A stretch of 64,000 nucleotides of DNA from Anaerotignum sp. MSJ-24 (GCF_018918145.1 NZ_JAHLPX010000007.1:248001-312000), one strand, 5' to 3'; shown: positions 54,765-64,000, counted from the stretch's first letter. Notes: a model not told the origin generated them from the sequence alone. Numbers and translations are program-made.

Positions 54765-55784
54765 ATGAAAGAACAGCTTAATGCAATTCGTGAAAAAGCT
54801 ATGGAAAACATCAAAAATGCAGAACAAATCAAGGATGTTGACGGGCTTAAGGTAAAATTCCTCGGTAAAAAGGGTGAGCTTACAGCTATCCTTAAGGGAA
54901 TGGGCAAGCTTTCACCGGAGGAAAGACCTGTTATCGGTGAGCTGGCAAACAAAATAAGAAGTGAGATTGAGCAGAAAATAGATTCTGCCAAAAAGGAGCT
55001 TGAGGCAAAAGAGCTTGAACACAGACTTGAGGCAGAGGCTATCGACGTAACAATGCCCGGAAAGAAATGTGAGTGCGGTCATAAGCACCCCATGAATATC
55101 GTTATTGACGAAATCAGCGATATATTCATCGGTATGGGCTATGAAATAGTTGAAGGTCCCGAGGTTGAGCTTGATTACTACAACTTCAAGGCTCTTAATA
55201 TTCCTGAAAACCATCCTGCAAAGGACGAACAGGACACATTCTATGTAAACGGCGATATTCTTCTCCGTACACAGACATCACCCGTACAGGTAAGAACAAT
55301 GGAAAGAGGAACTCTTCCCATCAGAGCCGTATGCCCCGGTACTGTTTATCGTGCAGATGAGGTAGACGCAACTCATTCACCTGTATTCCACCAGTGCGAA
55401 GGCCTTGTAGTTGATAAAGGCATTACAATGGGCGACCTTAAGGGTGCTCTTGAAGTATTTGCAAAAGAGCTTTTTGGCAAAGATATAAAGGTACGTTTCA
55501 GACCTCATCATTTCCCGTTCACAGAGCCTTCTGCCGAAATGGACGTTACATGCTTTGCCTGCGGAGGTAAGGGCTGCCGTGTATGCAAGGGCGAAGGTTA
55601 TATCGAGCTTCTCGGCTGCGGTATGGTTCATCCAAAGGTTCTTAAGATGTCGGGCATTGATCCCGAGGTTTACAGCGGCTTTGCGTTCGGTATGGGACTT
55701 GAGCGTGTTGCCATGCAGCGTTACGGAATAACAGATATGCGTCTTCTTTTTGAAAATGACGTTAAGTTCCTTAAGCAGTTCTAA
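54765..55784 (+). CDS. pheS: Phenylalanyl-tRNA synthetase alpha chain
   Basis: 339 residues. N-terminal coiled coil (about 1-85), then the class II core: [30 protein letters not shown] (motif 2 area), [32 protein letters not shown] and [12 protein letters not shown] (motif 3). [15 protein letters not shown] Cys pair is inserted before motif 3, an insertion that may bind zinc. AAAGGAG lies before the ATG. Co-transcribed with pheT under a Phe T-box. Confidence 0.96.
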   Translation: MKEQLNAIREKAMENIKNAEQIKDVDGLKVKFLGKKGELTAILKGMGKLSPEERPVIGELANKIRSEIEQKIDSAKKELEAKELEHRLEAEAIDVTMPGKKCECGHKHPMNIVIDEISDIFIGMGYEIVEGPEVELDYYNFKALNIPENHPAKDEQDTFYVNGDILLRTQTSPVQVRTMERGTLPIRAVCPGTVYRADEVDATHSPVFHQCEGLVVDKGITMGDLKGALEVFAKELFGKDIKVRFRPHHFPFTEPSAEMDVTCFACGGKGCRVCKGEGYIELLGCGMVHPKVLKMSGIDPEVYSGFAFGMGLERVAMQRYGITDMRLLFENDVKFLKQF

Positions 55785-55805
55785 TTTGGAAGGGAGAGTA
55801 TAATA

Positions 55806-58202
55806 ATGGATTTATCAATGTCCTGGTTAAAGGATTATGTTGATGTAGATACAGACATAAAGGATTTTGTTGAGGATATAACACTCAGTGGCTCTAAGGT
55901 AGAAAACTGGAGCGAAATCGGCAGTGAAATTACAAATGTAGTTACAGGTAAGGTAATGGAAATAATAAAGCATCCAAATGCAGACAGACTTGTTATCTGC
56001 AAGGTTGACATCGGCAAGGATATGCCTCTTACTATCGTTACACATGCTCCCAACGTTGTTGAAGGTGCATATGTTTGTGTAGCACTTGACGGAGCAACAC
56101 TTCCCGGCGGTATAACAATCCACGATACCGATTTCAGAGGAGTTATGTCATACGGCATGATGTGCTCGGTTGAGGAAATGGGCTTTGACCGCCACGATTT
56201 CCCCGAAGCGCCCGAAGAAGGAATTTATCTTTTCCCCGAACCTGTTGAGCTTGGCGTAGATGTTGTTGACGCAATGGACATAAGAGATAAGGTAGTTGAA
56301 TTTGAAATTACTTCAAACCGTCCCGATTGCTTCAGCACAGTCGGCCTTGCAAGAGAGGTTGCCGCAACATATAAAAAGAAATTCAAATATCCCGAAATAA
56401 CGGTAAAAGAAGAGGCAGACGGCGACATCAATGACATGATTGAGGTTGAAATCAAAAATCCCGAGCTTTGTCCCAGATATATTGCAAGAGTAGTTAAAAA
56501 CGTAAAGATTGAGCCTTCACCCAGATGGATGAGAAAAAGACTCCGTTCAAACGGCGTAAGACCTATCAACAATATCGTAGACATTACAAACTATGTAATG
56601 CTTGAGCTTGGACAGCCTATGCACGCCTTCACAATCGGAAACATTGACGGCAAGAAGATTATTGTCAGAAATGCGGAGGAAGGCGAAAAGATAACAACAC
56701 TTGACGGAAACGAAAGACAGCTTGATCCTTCAATGCTTGTCATTTCCGACGTAAATAAGGCTGTTGCCGTTGCCGGTGTAATGGGCGGCGAAAACTCAAA
56801 GGTAAACGGAAGCTCAGACACGATTCTTTTCGAGTCCGCAAACTTCAACGGCCCTAATATCAGAATTACAGCTAAGAAGCTTGGTTTAAGAACGGACGCT
56901 TCTGCCAAATACGAAAAGGGACTTGATCCCAACCTTGCCCTTGATGCGGTAAACAGAGCCGTTCAGCTTGTTGAAATGCTCGGCTGCGGTGAGGTTGTTA
57001 AGGGAATGGTAGACTGCTATCCCAACAAGAGAGAGCCCTGGACACTTGAATACAGCCCCGAAAAGATTAATAAGCTTCTCGGCACAGACGTTTCTGAAGA
57101 CGAAATGATCGAAATATTCAAGAGAATCGAGCTTGTTCCCGACAAAGCAACAAAGACTGTTGTAATCCCTACATTCAGACCTGACCTTGAGAGCATGGCT
57201 GACCTTGCGGAGGAAGTAGCAAGATTTTACGGATATTCAAAGATTGTTCCCACACTTGCGGCAGGTACACCTACGGTAGGTAAGAGAACATATGCCCAGA
57301 ATATAACAGCAATGATTAAGAATTCGCTTATATCAAACGGACTTTGCGAGGCTATGACATATTCATTTGAAAGCCCGAAGGTATTTGATAAGCTCAGAAT
57401 TCCCGAAGGAGATAAATTAAGAGATACTGTTACTATTTCAAATCCCCTTGGTGAGGATTACAGCATTATGCGTACAACTACGCTCAACAGTATGCTTACA
57501 TCTCTTTCAACAAACTACAACAGAAGAAACGAAACAGCAGGCTTATTTGAAATAGCTAAAGTATATATTCCTAAGGCTGTTCCGGTTACAGAGCTTCCCG
57601 ACGAGCCTGTTAAAATAACAATAGGTATGTACGGAAACACTGATTTCTACGGAATTAAGGGTATTGTTGAGCATACGCTTGATACTCTCGGAATTACAAC
57701 AGCCGAATTTGAGCCTCTTACAACTCTTCCCTGGATGCACCCCGGAAGAACAGCACAGATTGATGTTGACGGAAAGGCAGTAGGTTATGTAGGCGAGCTT
57801 CATCCTACGGTTGCAAAGAACTACGGCATAGGAGCAAGAGCATACATTGCCGTTCTTGACGAGGCAGAGCTTATCCATGCAGCTAAGCTTGTTTCAACAT
57901 ACAAAGCTCTTCCTAAGTTCCCTGCAATGATAAGAGATATATCCATGCTTGTTAAGGATCATGTATATGTAAGAGATATTGAAAAGGTTATCGCTGCAAA
58001 CGGCGGAGATATTCTTGAAAATATTGAACTCTTTGACGTATATAAGGGTGGACAGATTGCGGACGGATATAAGTCAGTGTCATTCTCAATAACATTCCGA
58101 GCTGATGACAGAACACTTGTCGATGACGAGGTAAATGCTGTAATGGCTGATATTCTCAAGGCTCTTGAGGAAAAATTAGGTGCTGTTTTAAGAGATAAAT
58201 AA
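55806..58202 (+). CDS. pheT: Phenylalanyl-tRNA synthetase beta chain
   Basis: 798 residues, full length. tRNA-binding domain at about 40-150 (ITNVVTGKVMEIIKHPNADRLVICKVDIG), B3/B4 editing region (RPDCFSTVGLAREVAATY), B5 domain, the core with FRPDLESMADLAEEVARFYGY and the C-terminal FDX-ACB domain (FPAMIRDISMLVKDHVYVRD). GGGAGAG lies before the start, 21 bases after pheS. Confidence 0.96.
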   Translation: MDLSMSWLKDYVDVDTDIKDFVEDITLSGSKVENWSEIGSEITNVVTGKVMEIIKHPNADRLVICKVDIGKDMPLTIVTHAPNVVEGAYVCVALDGATLPGGITIHDTDFRGVMSYGMMCSVEEMGFDRHDFPEAPEEGIYLFPEPVELGVDVVDAMDIRDKVVEFEITSNRPDCFSTVGLAREVAATYKKKFKYPEITVKEEADGDINDMIEVEIKNPELCPRYIARVVKNVKIEPSPRWMRKRLRSNGVRPINNIVDITNYVMLELGQPMHAFTIGNIDGKKIIVRNAEEGEKITTLDGNERQLDPSMLVISDVNKAVAVAGVMGGENSKVNGSSDTILFESANFNGPNIRITAKKLGLRTDASAKYEKGLDPNLALDAVNRAVQLVEMLGCGEVVKGMVDCYPNKREPWTLEYSPEKINKLLGTDVSEDEMIEIFKRIELVPDKATKTVVIPTFRPDLESMADLAEEVARFYGYSKIVPTLAAGTPTVGKRTYAQNITAMIKNSLISNGLCEAMTYSFESPKVFDKLRIPEGDKLRDTVTISNPLGEDYSIMRTTTLNSMLTSLSTNYNRRNETAGLFEIAKVYIPKAVPVTELPDEPVKITIGMYGNTDFYGIKGIVEHTLDTLGITTAEFEPLTTLPWMHPGRTAQIDVDGKAVGYVGELHPTVAKNYGIGARAYIAVLDEAELIHAAKLVSTYKALPKFPAMIRDISMLVKDHVYVRDIEKVIAANGGDILENIELFDVYKGGQIADGYKSVSFSITFRADDRTLVDDEVNAVMADILKALEEKLGAVLRDK

Positions 58203-58249
58203 GAATAACGACACTAAGTAATGACATAGTGATTTTGCCGATTTTTTTC

Positions 58250-58294
58250 GTGCCGAAGTGGTTTTTGAACCGCTTCGGCACTTTTTTTGGTACA
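58250..58294 (+). terminator. Terminator of pheST
   Basis: Stem GTGCCGAAGTGGTT / AACCGCTTCGGCAC with a TTT loop and seven T. Confidence 0.9.
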
Positions 58295-58395
58295 CATATC
58301 GTTACATTAAAAGTATATTATTGGAAAAACACAAAAATGTTAGTTTTAACTAATATCTGTATATTGTATACATTCAAAAACAGCCGAAATTGAGC

Positions 58396-58493
58396 TTGTC
58401 ATACAATAAAGAACGATTTTTACCTAAATAATATAAAAACCGCTTTAATATCATAATTCTGAATGGTAGTACAAATATTTTATTGTATGACAA
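58396..58493. repeat. 15-bp perfect inverted repeat with a 68-base interior
   Basis: TTGTCATACAATAAA (58396-58410) and TTTATTGTATGACAA (58479-58493). It lies in a gene-free gap (58295-58634) that otherwise holds nothing recognised; minus-strand frames here are too poor to call. It could be a MITE-like remnant or a long hairpin. Confidence 0.6.
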
Positions 58494-58634
58494 CAATGCA
58501 AAAATAACGATTTTAAACCAGTGGTAAACTTTGCATAAAACGGGAAAAGTTAATTCTATGTGCAATATGCATAAAAAGTATATCCGTTAAACCCTTCACA
58601 TGGCTGTTACAGTCAAAAAAATCGTGAAAAAGCC

Positions 58635-58662
58635 TTGCTATTTTAAAAGAATGAGTTATAAT
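58635..58662 (+). promoter_or_regulatory. Promoter of the 2-oxoacid oxidoreductase operon
   Basis: TTGCTA, 16 bases, TATAAT, about 105 bases ahead of the first gene. The leader between contains no strong hairpin. Confidence 0.6.
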
Positions 58663-58766
58663 GTAATAGTATTCAGATGAAGGAATTGTTCAAGTGATAC
58701 ATAAACCTTGTGTCGATATAAGAACATAGTTCATCAGATACATAGAATCACCTGGGAGGGATAAAA

Positions 58767-59459
58767 ATGTTTCAGAATGACAGACGAATAAGAATGTTCT
58801 GTGGACATTACGGAAGCGGCAAAACAGAATTCGCCGTTAATTACGTAACCAAGCTTAAAGAAGAGGTTGGCCCCGACAGAAAAGTTGTTATTTCCGATAT
58901 GGACATAGTTAATCCCTACTTCCGTTCAAGAGAGAAAACAGCAGAGCTCGAAGCAAAGGGCATTGTTGTTTACGGATCTTCATATAATGCCGATGCGGAT
59001 ATACCTGCTGTTCCGGCAGAAATGATGGGACCGTTCATCGATAAGAACTGCGATTATATCGTAGACCTTGGCGGAAATGACGTAGGAACCATTGTCCTCG
59101 GAAGATACAAAGAGCACTTTGATCCAGAAGAAATTGATGTATTCATGGTTATTAACACATACAGACCAGATACATATGACGCAGATCTTGTTATCGAGCA
59201 GATGCAGCAGCTCGAAGCAGGAATCGGACTTCATATGACCGGACTTGTGAATAATACAAACCTTGTCAGAGAGACAACAGCAGCGGATCTTCTCCGTGGC
59301 GAAGAAATCATCTCTGAGGTAAGCAGACGTACCGGAGTACCTATCCGATATACTACTTACGTTAAAGAAGTTGTTAAAGACATGACTCCCGAGATTGAAG
59401 CAAAGCTTTCCGGAACGGTCGTGCCTCTTACATACTATATGAGAGCATCATGGATGTAA
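58767..59459 (+). CDS. P-loop ATPase of the ferredoxin oxidoreductase operon
   Basis: 230 residues. Walker A GHYGSGKT at about 13-20, and SDMDIVNPYFRSRE and YIVDLGGNDVG, which suggest a SIMIBI/ParA-like NTPase. Genes of this kind are found ahead of 2-oxoacid oxidoreductase genes in Clostridia, so a role in assembly or regulation is possible; it is not a known subunit. GGGAGGG precedes the ATG. Confidence 0.75.
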   Translation: MFQNDRRIRMFCGHYGSGKTEFAVNYVTKLKEEVGPDRKVVISDMDIVNPYFRSREKTAELEAKGIVVYGSSYNADADIPAVPAEMMGPFIDKNCDYIVDLGGNDVGTIVLGRYKEHFDPEEIDVFMVINTYRPDTYDADLVIEQMQQLEAGIGLHMTGLVNNTNLVRETTAADLLRGEEIISEVSRRTGVPIRYTTYVKEVVKDMTPEIEAKLSGTVVPLTYYMRASWM

Positions 59460-59490
59460 TTCTATCTAATAAATAAGGAGGTGCACTTAA

Positions 59491-59709
59491 ATGGCAAAAT
59501 TCACATTATCATTCAAAACAGAGAACTGTAAGGGTTGCGAACTTTGTGTTGCAGCATGTCCAAAGGGACTCCTTGAACTTGAAAAGGAAGAAACTAATGA
59601 CGCTGGATACTATCCCGCAGGCATTACAGATCAGGAGGCATGCATTGGCTGTCAGAGCTGTGCAAGAATGTGTCCGGATTGTGTTATCACAATCATAAAG
59701 AATGATTAA
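59491..59709 (+). CDS. Ferredoxin-like subunit of the 2-oxoacid oxidoreductase
   Basis: 72 residues with two 4Fe-4S motifs, CKGCELCVAACPKG and CIGCQSCARMCPDC. It carries electrons between the TPP subunits and ferredoxin. AAGGAGG lies before the start. Second gene of the operon. Confidence 0.93.
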   Translation: MAKFTLSFKTENCKGCELCVAACPKGLLELEKEETNDAGYYPAGITDQEACIGCQSCARMCPDCVITIIKND

Positions 59710-59730
59710 TCAAGAGAGGAGGATAATAAC

Positions 59731-60792
59731 ATGGCAAGAGTTATTATGAAAGGCAACGAAGCAGTAGCTAAGGCTGCTATCGTTGGCGGATGTAGATATT
59801 TCATGGGCTATCCCATTACACCACAGAATGAAATACCTGAATATTTATCAAGAGAATTACCTAAGGTTGGCGGAACATTCGTTCAGGCTGAATCAGAGGT
59901 TGCAGCTATCAATATGGTTTACGGTGCAGGTGCATCAGGCGCAAGAGTTATGACATCATCTTCTTCACCCGGAATCGCACTTAAGCAGGAAGGTATCGGT
60001 TACCTTATCCACGGCGAGGTTCCTGCAGTTATCGTATCAATGATGCGTGGCGGCCCGGCTCTTGGTACTATTCAGCCCGGACAGAGCGACTATTTCCAGG
60101 CTAAATACGGCGGAGCAAACGGTGACAAGCACCTTCCCGTTCTTCTTCCCGGCAATATTCAGGAAGCAGTAGATGCAGTTAAATATGCTTTCGAAATGGC
60201 TGATCATTACAGACATCCTGTAATCGTTTGCTGTGACGGTCTTATCGGACAGATGATGGAGCCTGTTGACTTCGATCACCCTGTTGAGAAAAAGACAAAA
60301 GACGATCCCGCTAACTGGGCACTCGGATGCTCAAGACCCGGCGAAAGAAACTTCATCTATGGTATTTCAGATGATGCTCCCGACTGTGAGAGAAGAAACC
60401 TTAAATGGCAGAACGGAAAATATGCTGAAATGGCAGCTACAGAAGCAAGATATGAAGAATACATGATGGACGACGCTGAATATGCATTCGTTGGTTACGG
60501 CACAACAGCTCGTATTCTTAAGACAGCTGCTAACGAACTCAGAAAAGAAGGCATCAAGATTGGTTTAATCAGACCTAAGACAGCTTGGCCTTTCCCTGAA
60601 AAACCTTTTGAAAACAAAAACATCAAGAAATTTATCGTAGGCGAAATGAACTTAGGCCAGATGGTTGAAGACGTTAAGATGGCTTGCGGTGATAAAGAAA
60701 AAGTATTCTTCTATGGCAGATGCGGTGGTGTTATTCCTACACCTGAGGAATTCATCGACTATGCTAAGAAGGTAATAGGAGGTGCAGAATAA
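59731..60792 (+). CDS. vorB: 2-oxoacid:ferredoxin oxidoreductase subunit alpha (VorB/KorA type)
   Basis: 353 residues. MARVIMKGNEAVAKAAIVGGCRYFMGYPITPQNEIPEYL opens the domain; QAESEVAAINMVYGAGASGARVMTSSSSPGI follows. The sequence is of the 3-methyl-2-oxobutanoate (VorB) or 2-oxoglutarate (KorA) type; substrate not certain. Electrons go to ferredoxin. AGGAGG lies before the ATG, and its stop overlaps the next start. Confidence 0.88.
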   Translation: MARVIMKGNEAVAKAAIVGGCRYFMGYPITPQNEIPEYLSRELPKVGGTFVQAESEVAAINMVYGAGASGARVMTSSSSPGIALKQEGIGYLIHGEVPAVIVSMMRGGPALGTIQPGQSDYFQAKYGGANGDKHLPVLLPGNIQEAVDAVKYAFEMADHYRHPVIVCCDGLIGQMMEPVDFDHPVEKKTKDDPANWALGCSRPGERNFIYGISDDAPDCERRNLKWQNGKYAEMAATEARYEEYMMDDAEYAFVGYGTTARILKTAANELRKEGIKIGLIRPKTAWPFPEKPFENKNIKKFIVGEMNLGQMVEDVKMACGDKEKVFFYGRCGGVIPTPEEFIDYAKKVIGGAE

Positions 60793-61544
60793 TGTCAACA
60801 GTTCTTTTCCAGAAACCAGAAGGTATGTCAGACCGTAAGTTACATTACTGCCCCGGTTGTGCACACGGTATTGTACACAGACTTGTAGCAGAATGTGTTG
60901 CTGAACTCGGTCAGGTTGATAATACAATTATTACAGCACCCGTTGGCTGTTCAGTATTTATCCCTAACTATTTTAACTATGATACAATTCACTGTGCTCA
61001 TGGTAGAGCTCCTGCCACAGCAACAGGTATTAAGAGAGTACATCCCGACAAACTTGTTATTACATATCAGGGCGATGGTGACCTTGCTTCTATCGGTGCA
61101 GCTGAAATCCTTCACTGTGCAGCAAGAGGCGAAAAAATCACAACAGTATTCATCAACAATGGTATCTATGGTATGACAGGTGGTCAGATGGCTCCTACAA
61201 CACTTCCCGGAATGAAGGCTACAACATGCCAGTCAGGCCGTGATGTTAAAGTTAACGGTAACCCTATCCGTGTATGCGAGCTTCTTTCTACTCTTGACGG
61301 TCCTGTTTACATCGAGCGTGTATCTGTTGATTCAGCTCCCAACGTAATCAAGGCTAAGAAAGCAATCAAGAAAGCTCTTGAATGCCAGATGAAGGGCTTA
61401 GGCTTCTCATTTGTAGAAGTTGTATCAAGCTGCCCTACAAACTGGGGTATGACACCCGTTAAAGCTATGGAATTCGTAAGAGAAAAAATGATTCCTTACT
61501 ATCCACTCGGAGTATATAAAGACTTAACAGAGGAGGCTAAATAA
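60792..61544 (+). CDS. 2-oxoacid:ferredoxin oxidoreductase subunit beta (TPP-binding)
   Basis: 250 residues. TPP motif GDGDLASIGAAEILHCAARGEKITTVFINN (GDG...NN) and the Cys motif CPGCAHGI at the start. It binds thiamine diphosphate and makes acyl-CoA from the 2-oxoacid. Its ATG overlaps the alpha stop (AATG form). Confidence 0.9.
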   Translation: MSTVLFQKPEGMSDRKLHYCPGCAHGIVHRLVAECVAELGQVDNTIITAPVGCSVFIPNYFNYDTIHCAHGRAPATATGIKRVHPDKLVITYQGDGDLASIGAAEILHCAARGEKITTVFINNGIYGMTGGQMAPTTLPGMKATTCQSGRDVKVNGNPIRVCELLSTLDGPVYIERVSVDSAPNVIKAKKAIKKALECQMKGLGFSFVEVVSSCPTNWGMTPVKAMEFVREKMIPYYPLGVYKDLTEEAK

Positions 61545-61546
61545 TT

Positions 61547-62110
61547 ATGGCAAAAACATATAAAATTAGCTGTGCTGGTTTCGGTGGACAGGGCGTTATG
61601 ACAATGGGTGAGCTTATCACATTTGCCGGAATGGACGAAGGCAAAGAAGTTGCATGGGTTCCTTCATACGGTCCTGAAATGCGTGGTGGTACAGCAAACT
61701 GTTCAGTAACTGTATCAGACGAACCTATCGGATCACCAGTATTCGAAAACAACATCGACATCGTTATCGCTATGAACGTTCCTTCATACCTTAAGTATGT
61801 TGATAAAGTTGCACCCGGCGGATGCCTTTTCATTAACTCTTCAATCGTTAATGAAGAAATCAAAAGAACAGACATCAATGTTTACAAAGTACCTGTAAAC
61901 GACATCGCTGATGAACTTGGCAACCAGAAGCTTGTTAACATCATCATGCTTGGTGCTGTTGTTGAAGTAACTAAGATTGTTTCTCCCGAAACTATCCTTG
62001 GTTCAGCTTTCATCAAACTCTTCGGTGAAGCTAAAAAGAAATTAATTCCTGCTAACACAGTAGCACTTGGTAAGGGTGCTGAGTCTGTTAAGGATCAGAT
62101 TAAGAAATAA
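61547..62110 (+). CDS. 2-oxoacid:ferredoxin oxidoreductase subunit gamma
   Basis: 187 residues. ISCAGFGGQGVMTMGELI is the gamma-domain loop, with WVPSYGPEMRGGTANCSVTVSDEPIGSP. It completes the four-subunit enzyme. It begins 2 bases after the beta gene. Confidence 0.9.
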   Translation: MAKTYKISCAGFGGQGVMTMGELITFAGMDEGKEVAWVPSYGPEMRGGTANCSVTVSDEPIGSPVFENNIDIVIAMNVPSYLKYVDKVAPGGCLFINSSIVNEEIKRTDINVYKVPVNDIADELGNQKLVNIIMLGAVVEVTKIVSPETILGSAFIKLFGEAKKKLIPANTVALGKGAESVKDQIKK

Positions 62111-62138
62111 GTGAATTTTGCTATGCACTTATAATAGG

Positions 62139-62166
62139 CGCAGGTCTTAGTACCTGCGTCTTTTTT
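62139..62166 (+). terminator. Terminator of the oxidoreductase operon
   Basis: Stem CGCAGGT / ACCTGCG with loop CTTAGT, then C and six T. Confidence 0.85.
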
Positions 62167-62186
62167 CATCTTTAAATATAAAATTA

Positions 62187-62209
62187 CGGCATGAATTAGC
62201 TCCATGCCG
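62187..62209 (-). terminator. Hairpin after the CAP-domain gene
   Basis: Stem CGGCATG / CATGCCG with loop AATTAGCTC; on the minus strand followed by TAATTTTAT. Probably ends the CAP-domain transcript. Confidence 0.6.
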
Positions 62210-62232
62210 CATGTGTTGCCGGTTATCAATTA

Positions 62233-62970
62233 TTAATATGTAAAGAACTGGCTCCAGTAATATGTTCCGTTTGAGTTATGACAGCCGACACCTATTTTTG
62301 TGAATCTTGAGCTCATTATATTTGCTCTGTGTCCTGCTGAATTCATCCATGCGTTTACAACCTCGGCAGGTGTTTTCTGACCATAGGCTATGTTTTCGCC
62401 TGAACCGTTGTATTTTATTCCGGCTTCGCTGAGTGCCGTAAAACAGTTTGATCCGTTTGGTCTTGTGTGTGAGAAGCTTGTAACTATTTCCTTCGCTCTT
62501 ACCTGTGCTGCCGAATTGAGTGATGAATCCATCTGTAATGCAGCTAAGCCTTCCTTTGCTCTTTCGGCATTTACAAGTCTTACTACTTCCGATATGTATC
62601 GGCTTTCGGATGATACACTGTTATCGGGCTTGGAAGTGTTATTGTTTCCGTTGTTTTCACTGCCTGTATTGCCGTTATTGTTTCCGCTGTTTTCATTACC
62701 TGTGTTATTGTTGGCATTTCCGTTATTTTCATTTCCTGTATTGCCATTGATGTTATTGTCGCAGTCATTTTTCCGGTCATGTAAAACTATATCTGAAAAA
62801 TCATAGCTGTTATTTGTTAAGTATTTATTACATAAATCCTTAAACTGTGACGTACTTAAAACATTTATGCTTTTGTAACTATTGCAGTTAGTCTTTTCTG
62901 CCGCAAATACACTGAATGAATTAAGTGTAAGTATGCTTGTTGCTATTAAAATCATTGCTTTCTTTTTCAT
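62233..62970 (-). CDS. Secreted CAP-domain (SCP/PR1) protein with Asn/Gly-rich linker
   Basis: 245 residues. Signal peptide MKKKAMILIATSILTLNSFSVFAAE (residues 1-25), an unnamed segment to about 75, then a linker of NGN/NNGN/GNENNG repeats (about 75-115), and a C-terminal CAP domain: VNAERAKEGLAALQMDSSLNSAAQVRAKEIVTSFSHTRPNG with its His and Glu, and the end GENIAYGQ, SAGHRANIMS. In Firmicutes these are extracellular; the function is not established. AAGGAG lies before the ATG. Confidence 0.9.
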   Translation of the reverse strand: MKKKAMILIATSILTLNSFSVFAAEKTNCNSYKSINVLSTSQFKDLCNKYLTNNSYDFSDIVLHDRKNDCDNNINGNTGNENNGNANNNTGNENSGNNNGNTGSENNGNNNTSKPDNSVSSESRYISEVVRLVNAERAKEGLAALQMDSSLNSAAQVRAKEIVTSFSHTRPNGSNCFTALSEAGIKYNGSGENIAYGQKTPAEVVNAWMNSAGHRANIMSSRFTKIGVGCHNSNGTYYWSQFFTY

Positions 62971-63275
62971 ATAACCACTCCTTAAATATTAAATAAATAT
63001 TACAAAATTGTTACAAACATATATTACAATATATCAAGCCGTGTTTCAATGGTACATTGTGGCAGGATAAATTTTGCGATATATGCAAAAATATCTATGA
63101 TTGGCTTAATTACGGCAAATTCTGCTTATGTTAAAAGATATTTGCGGCATTGTGGCAAATAATACCTATTGTTTATTTACTTAAATAAATAAGTGTGTTA
63201 TATTTTTACATGGGGATTAAATTTATAATTTTTTATGACGGCTTTTGCCGTCAGGTTATGTAAGGGAGATAATGT
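62971..63275. other. Divergent intergenic region
   Basis: AT-rich gap of about 305 bases between the CAP gene and the peptidase gene. A small GACGGC / GCCGTC hairpin (63238-63253) sits just ahead of the peptidase ribosome binding site. I see no gene or clear promoter. Confidence 0.5.
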
Positions 63276-64000
63276 ATGGTAGAAATATTTACGCTTGATA
63301 ACGGACTTAGATTAGTCTTTGAGGAAATACCTTATGTACGCTCGATTGCTTTCGGTATATGGGTTAATACCGGAACAAGATGCGAAACAAAGAAGGAAAA
63401 TGGTGTTTCGCATTTTATCGAGCATTTAGTGTTTAAGGGTACTGAAAAAAGAACTGCAAGAGATATCGCTGAAGAAATGGACGCTGTCGGAGGACAGATA
63501 AACGCATATACAACAAAGGAATACACTTGTTTTTATACTCGTACGCTTGACAAGCATTTTGATAAAGCACTTGATGTGCTGAGCGATATGCTTTTGCATT
63601 CCAAGTTTGATGATGAGGATATTGACAGAGAGCGTTATGTAATAGAGGAAGAAATAGATATGTACCTTGACGCACCGGAGGAGCTTGTGCATGATGCACT
63701 TGAGGAGGCAATATGGAGCGCAACAAGCCTCGGCATGCCTATTTGCGGAACAAAAGAAACACTTTCGGAAATAACCGGCGACATGATTAAGGATTATTAT
63801 AAAAGAACTTACAGACCTGAAAACTGCGTTATAGCGGTTACGGGAAATTTCAAAAGTGACGAAATGCTCGAAAAGCTTAAAGGTGTTTTCGGCGGTTGGA
63901 CAAACGAAGGCTATGTGAAGAATGAATTTAAAAAAGCAACATATCTTCCGTCCAAGGTTATTATAAATAAGGATATTGAACAGGTACATTTGTGTATATC
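63276..64000 (+). CDS. M16-family zinc peptidase (insulinase type), 3' end cut by the window
   Basis: About 241 residues are visible. The start MVEIFTLDNGLRLVFEEIPYV and the inverted zinc motif HFIEH (in GVSHFIEHLVFKG), with a downstream Glu in YVIEEEIDMYLD, mark an M16 processing peptidase-like enzyme. ATG 63276 follows AGGGAG. The frame is open to the end of the window. Confidence 0.92.
   Translation, partial: MVEIFTLDNGLRLVFEEIPYVRSIAFGIWVNTGTRCETKKENGVSHFIEHLVFKGTEKRTARDIAEEMDAVGGQINAYTTKEYTCFYTRTLDKHFDKALDVLSDMLLHSKFDDEDIDRERYVIEEEIDMYLDAPEELVHDALEEAIWSATSLGMPICGTKETLSEITGDMIKDYYKRTYRPENCVIAVTGNFKSDEMLEKLKGVFGGWTNEGYVKNEFKKATYLPSKVIINKDIEQVHLCI

Noticed and set aside
58374-58565. 63-codon minus-strand frame in the gap after pheT
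   Set aside because: It runs through the inverted repeat, with no ribosome binding site or recognisable pattern.
1-64000. Genome-wide TAG and TAA recoding
   Set aside because: TAA ends most genes here, so TAA is not recoded; TAG recoding is kept only as a testable idea for clpC.

Overview
The window comes from a low-GC Clostridia genome, most likely an Oscillospirales or Ruminococcus-like gut anaerobe. This rests on Clostridia-type protein families (CopA, RadA, a TrpB2-type tryptophan synthase, T-box leaders, a ferredoxin-dependent 2-oxoacid oxidoreductase), AGGAGG-type ribosome binding sites and TTGACA/TATAAT promoters. No rRNA, tRNA, CRISPR array or prophage was seen.

Layout. 1-9.2 kb: a clpC gene with an in-frame TAG; a copper ATPase whose C-terminal chaperone domain has its own ribosome binding site; a conserved small protein; radA; a Cys/Asn repeat protein; an ECF sigma factor with a membrane partner. 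9.2-12.7 kb: a nitrate/sulfonate/thiamine-precursor-type ABC operon whose ATPase gene is split at its Walker A motif by a 989-bp insert. The insert carries one complete gene, an Mrp/NBP35-type Fe-S carrier ATPase, and has imperfect terminal inverted repeats and a 3-bp target duplication. A radical SAM activase-like gene follows. 12.8-21.4 kb: a small zinc protein, a decayed GGDEF gene, a symporter broken by an in-frame TAA, rlmCD, an S1-domain gene, an array of hairpins, a DUF1311 lipoprotein, a lactonase-like hydrolase, and a Trp T-box followed by trpB2.

21.8-44.8 kb is a surface polysaccharide locus: initiating sugar-phosphate transferase, glycosyltransferases, Wzx flippase, Wzy-like polymerase, acyltransferases, nucleotidyltransferases, and the complete gene set for GDP-D-glycero-alpha-D-manno-heptose (gmhA, hddA and an hddC-gmhB fusion). 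Much of it (about 24.5-41.8 kb) is more AT-rich and differs in codon use from the flanks, which suggests horizontal acquisition. It holds a glycosyltransferase pseudogene frameshifted at an A7 tract, a G8 tract inside an intact gene, and a gene that ends early at a T6 tract.

45.6-64 kb returns to housekeeping genes: flavin reductase, RsmF-like methyltransferase, YgiQ radical SAM protein, thrC, a DEAD-box helicase, a divergent uppP, pheST behind a Phe T-box, a five-gene operon for a 2-oxoacid:ferredoxin oxidoreductase preceded by a P-loop ATPase, a secreted CAP-domain protein, and the start of an M16 peptidase. About 34 genes outside the polysaccharide locus were checked for stop codons and none ends in TAG, which makes the TAG inside clpC more notable. 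The strongest candidate for something undescribed is the Mrp-carrying insert at 10645-11633.
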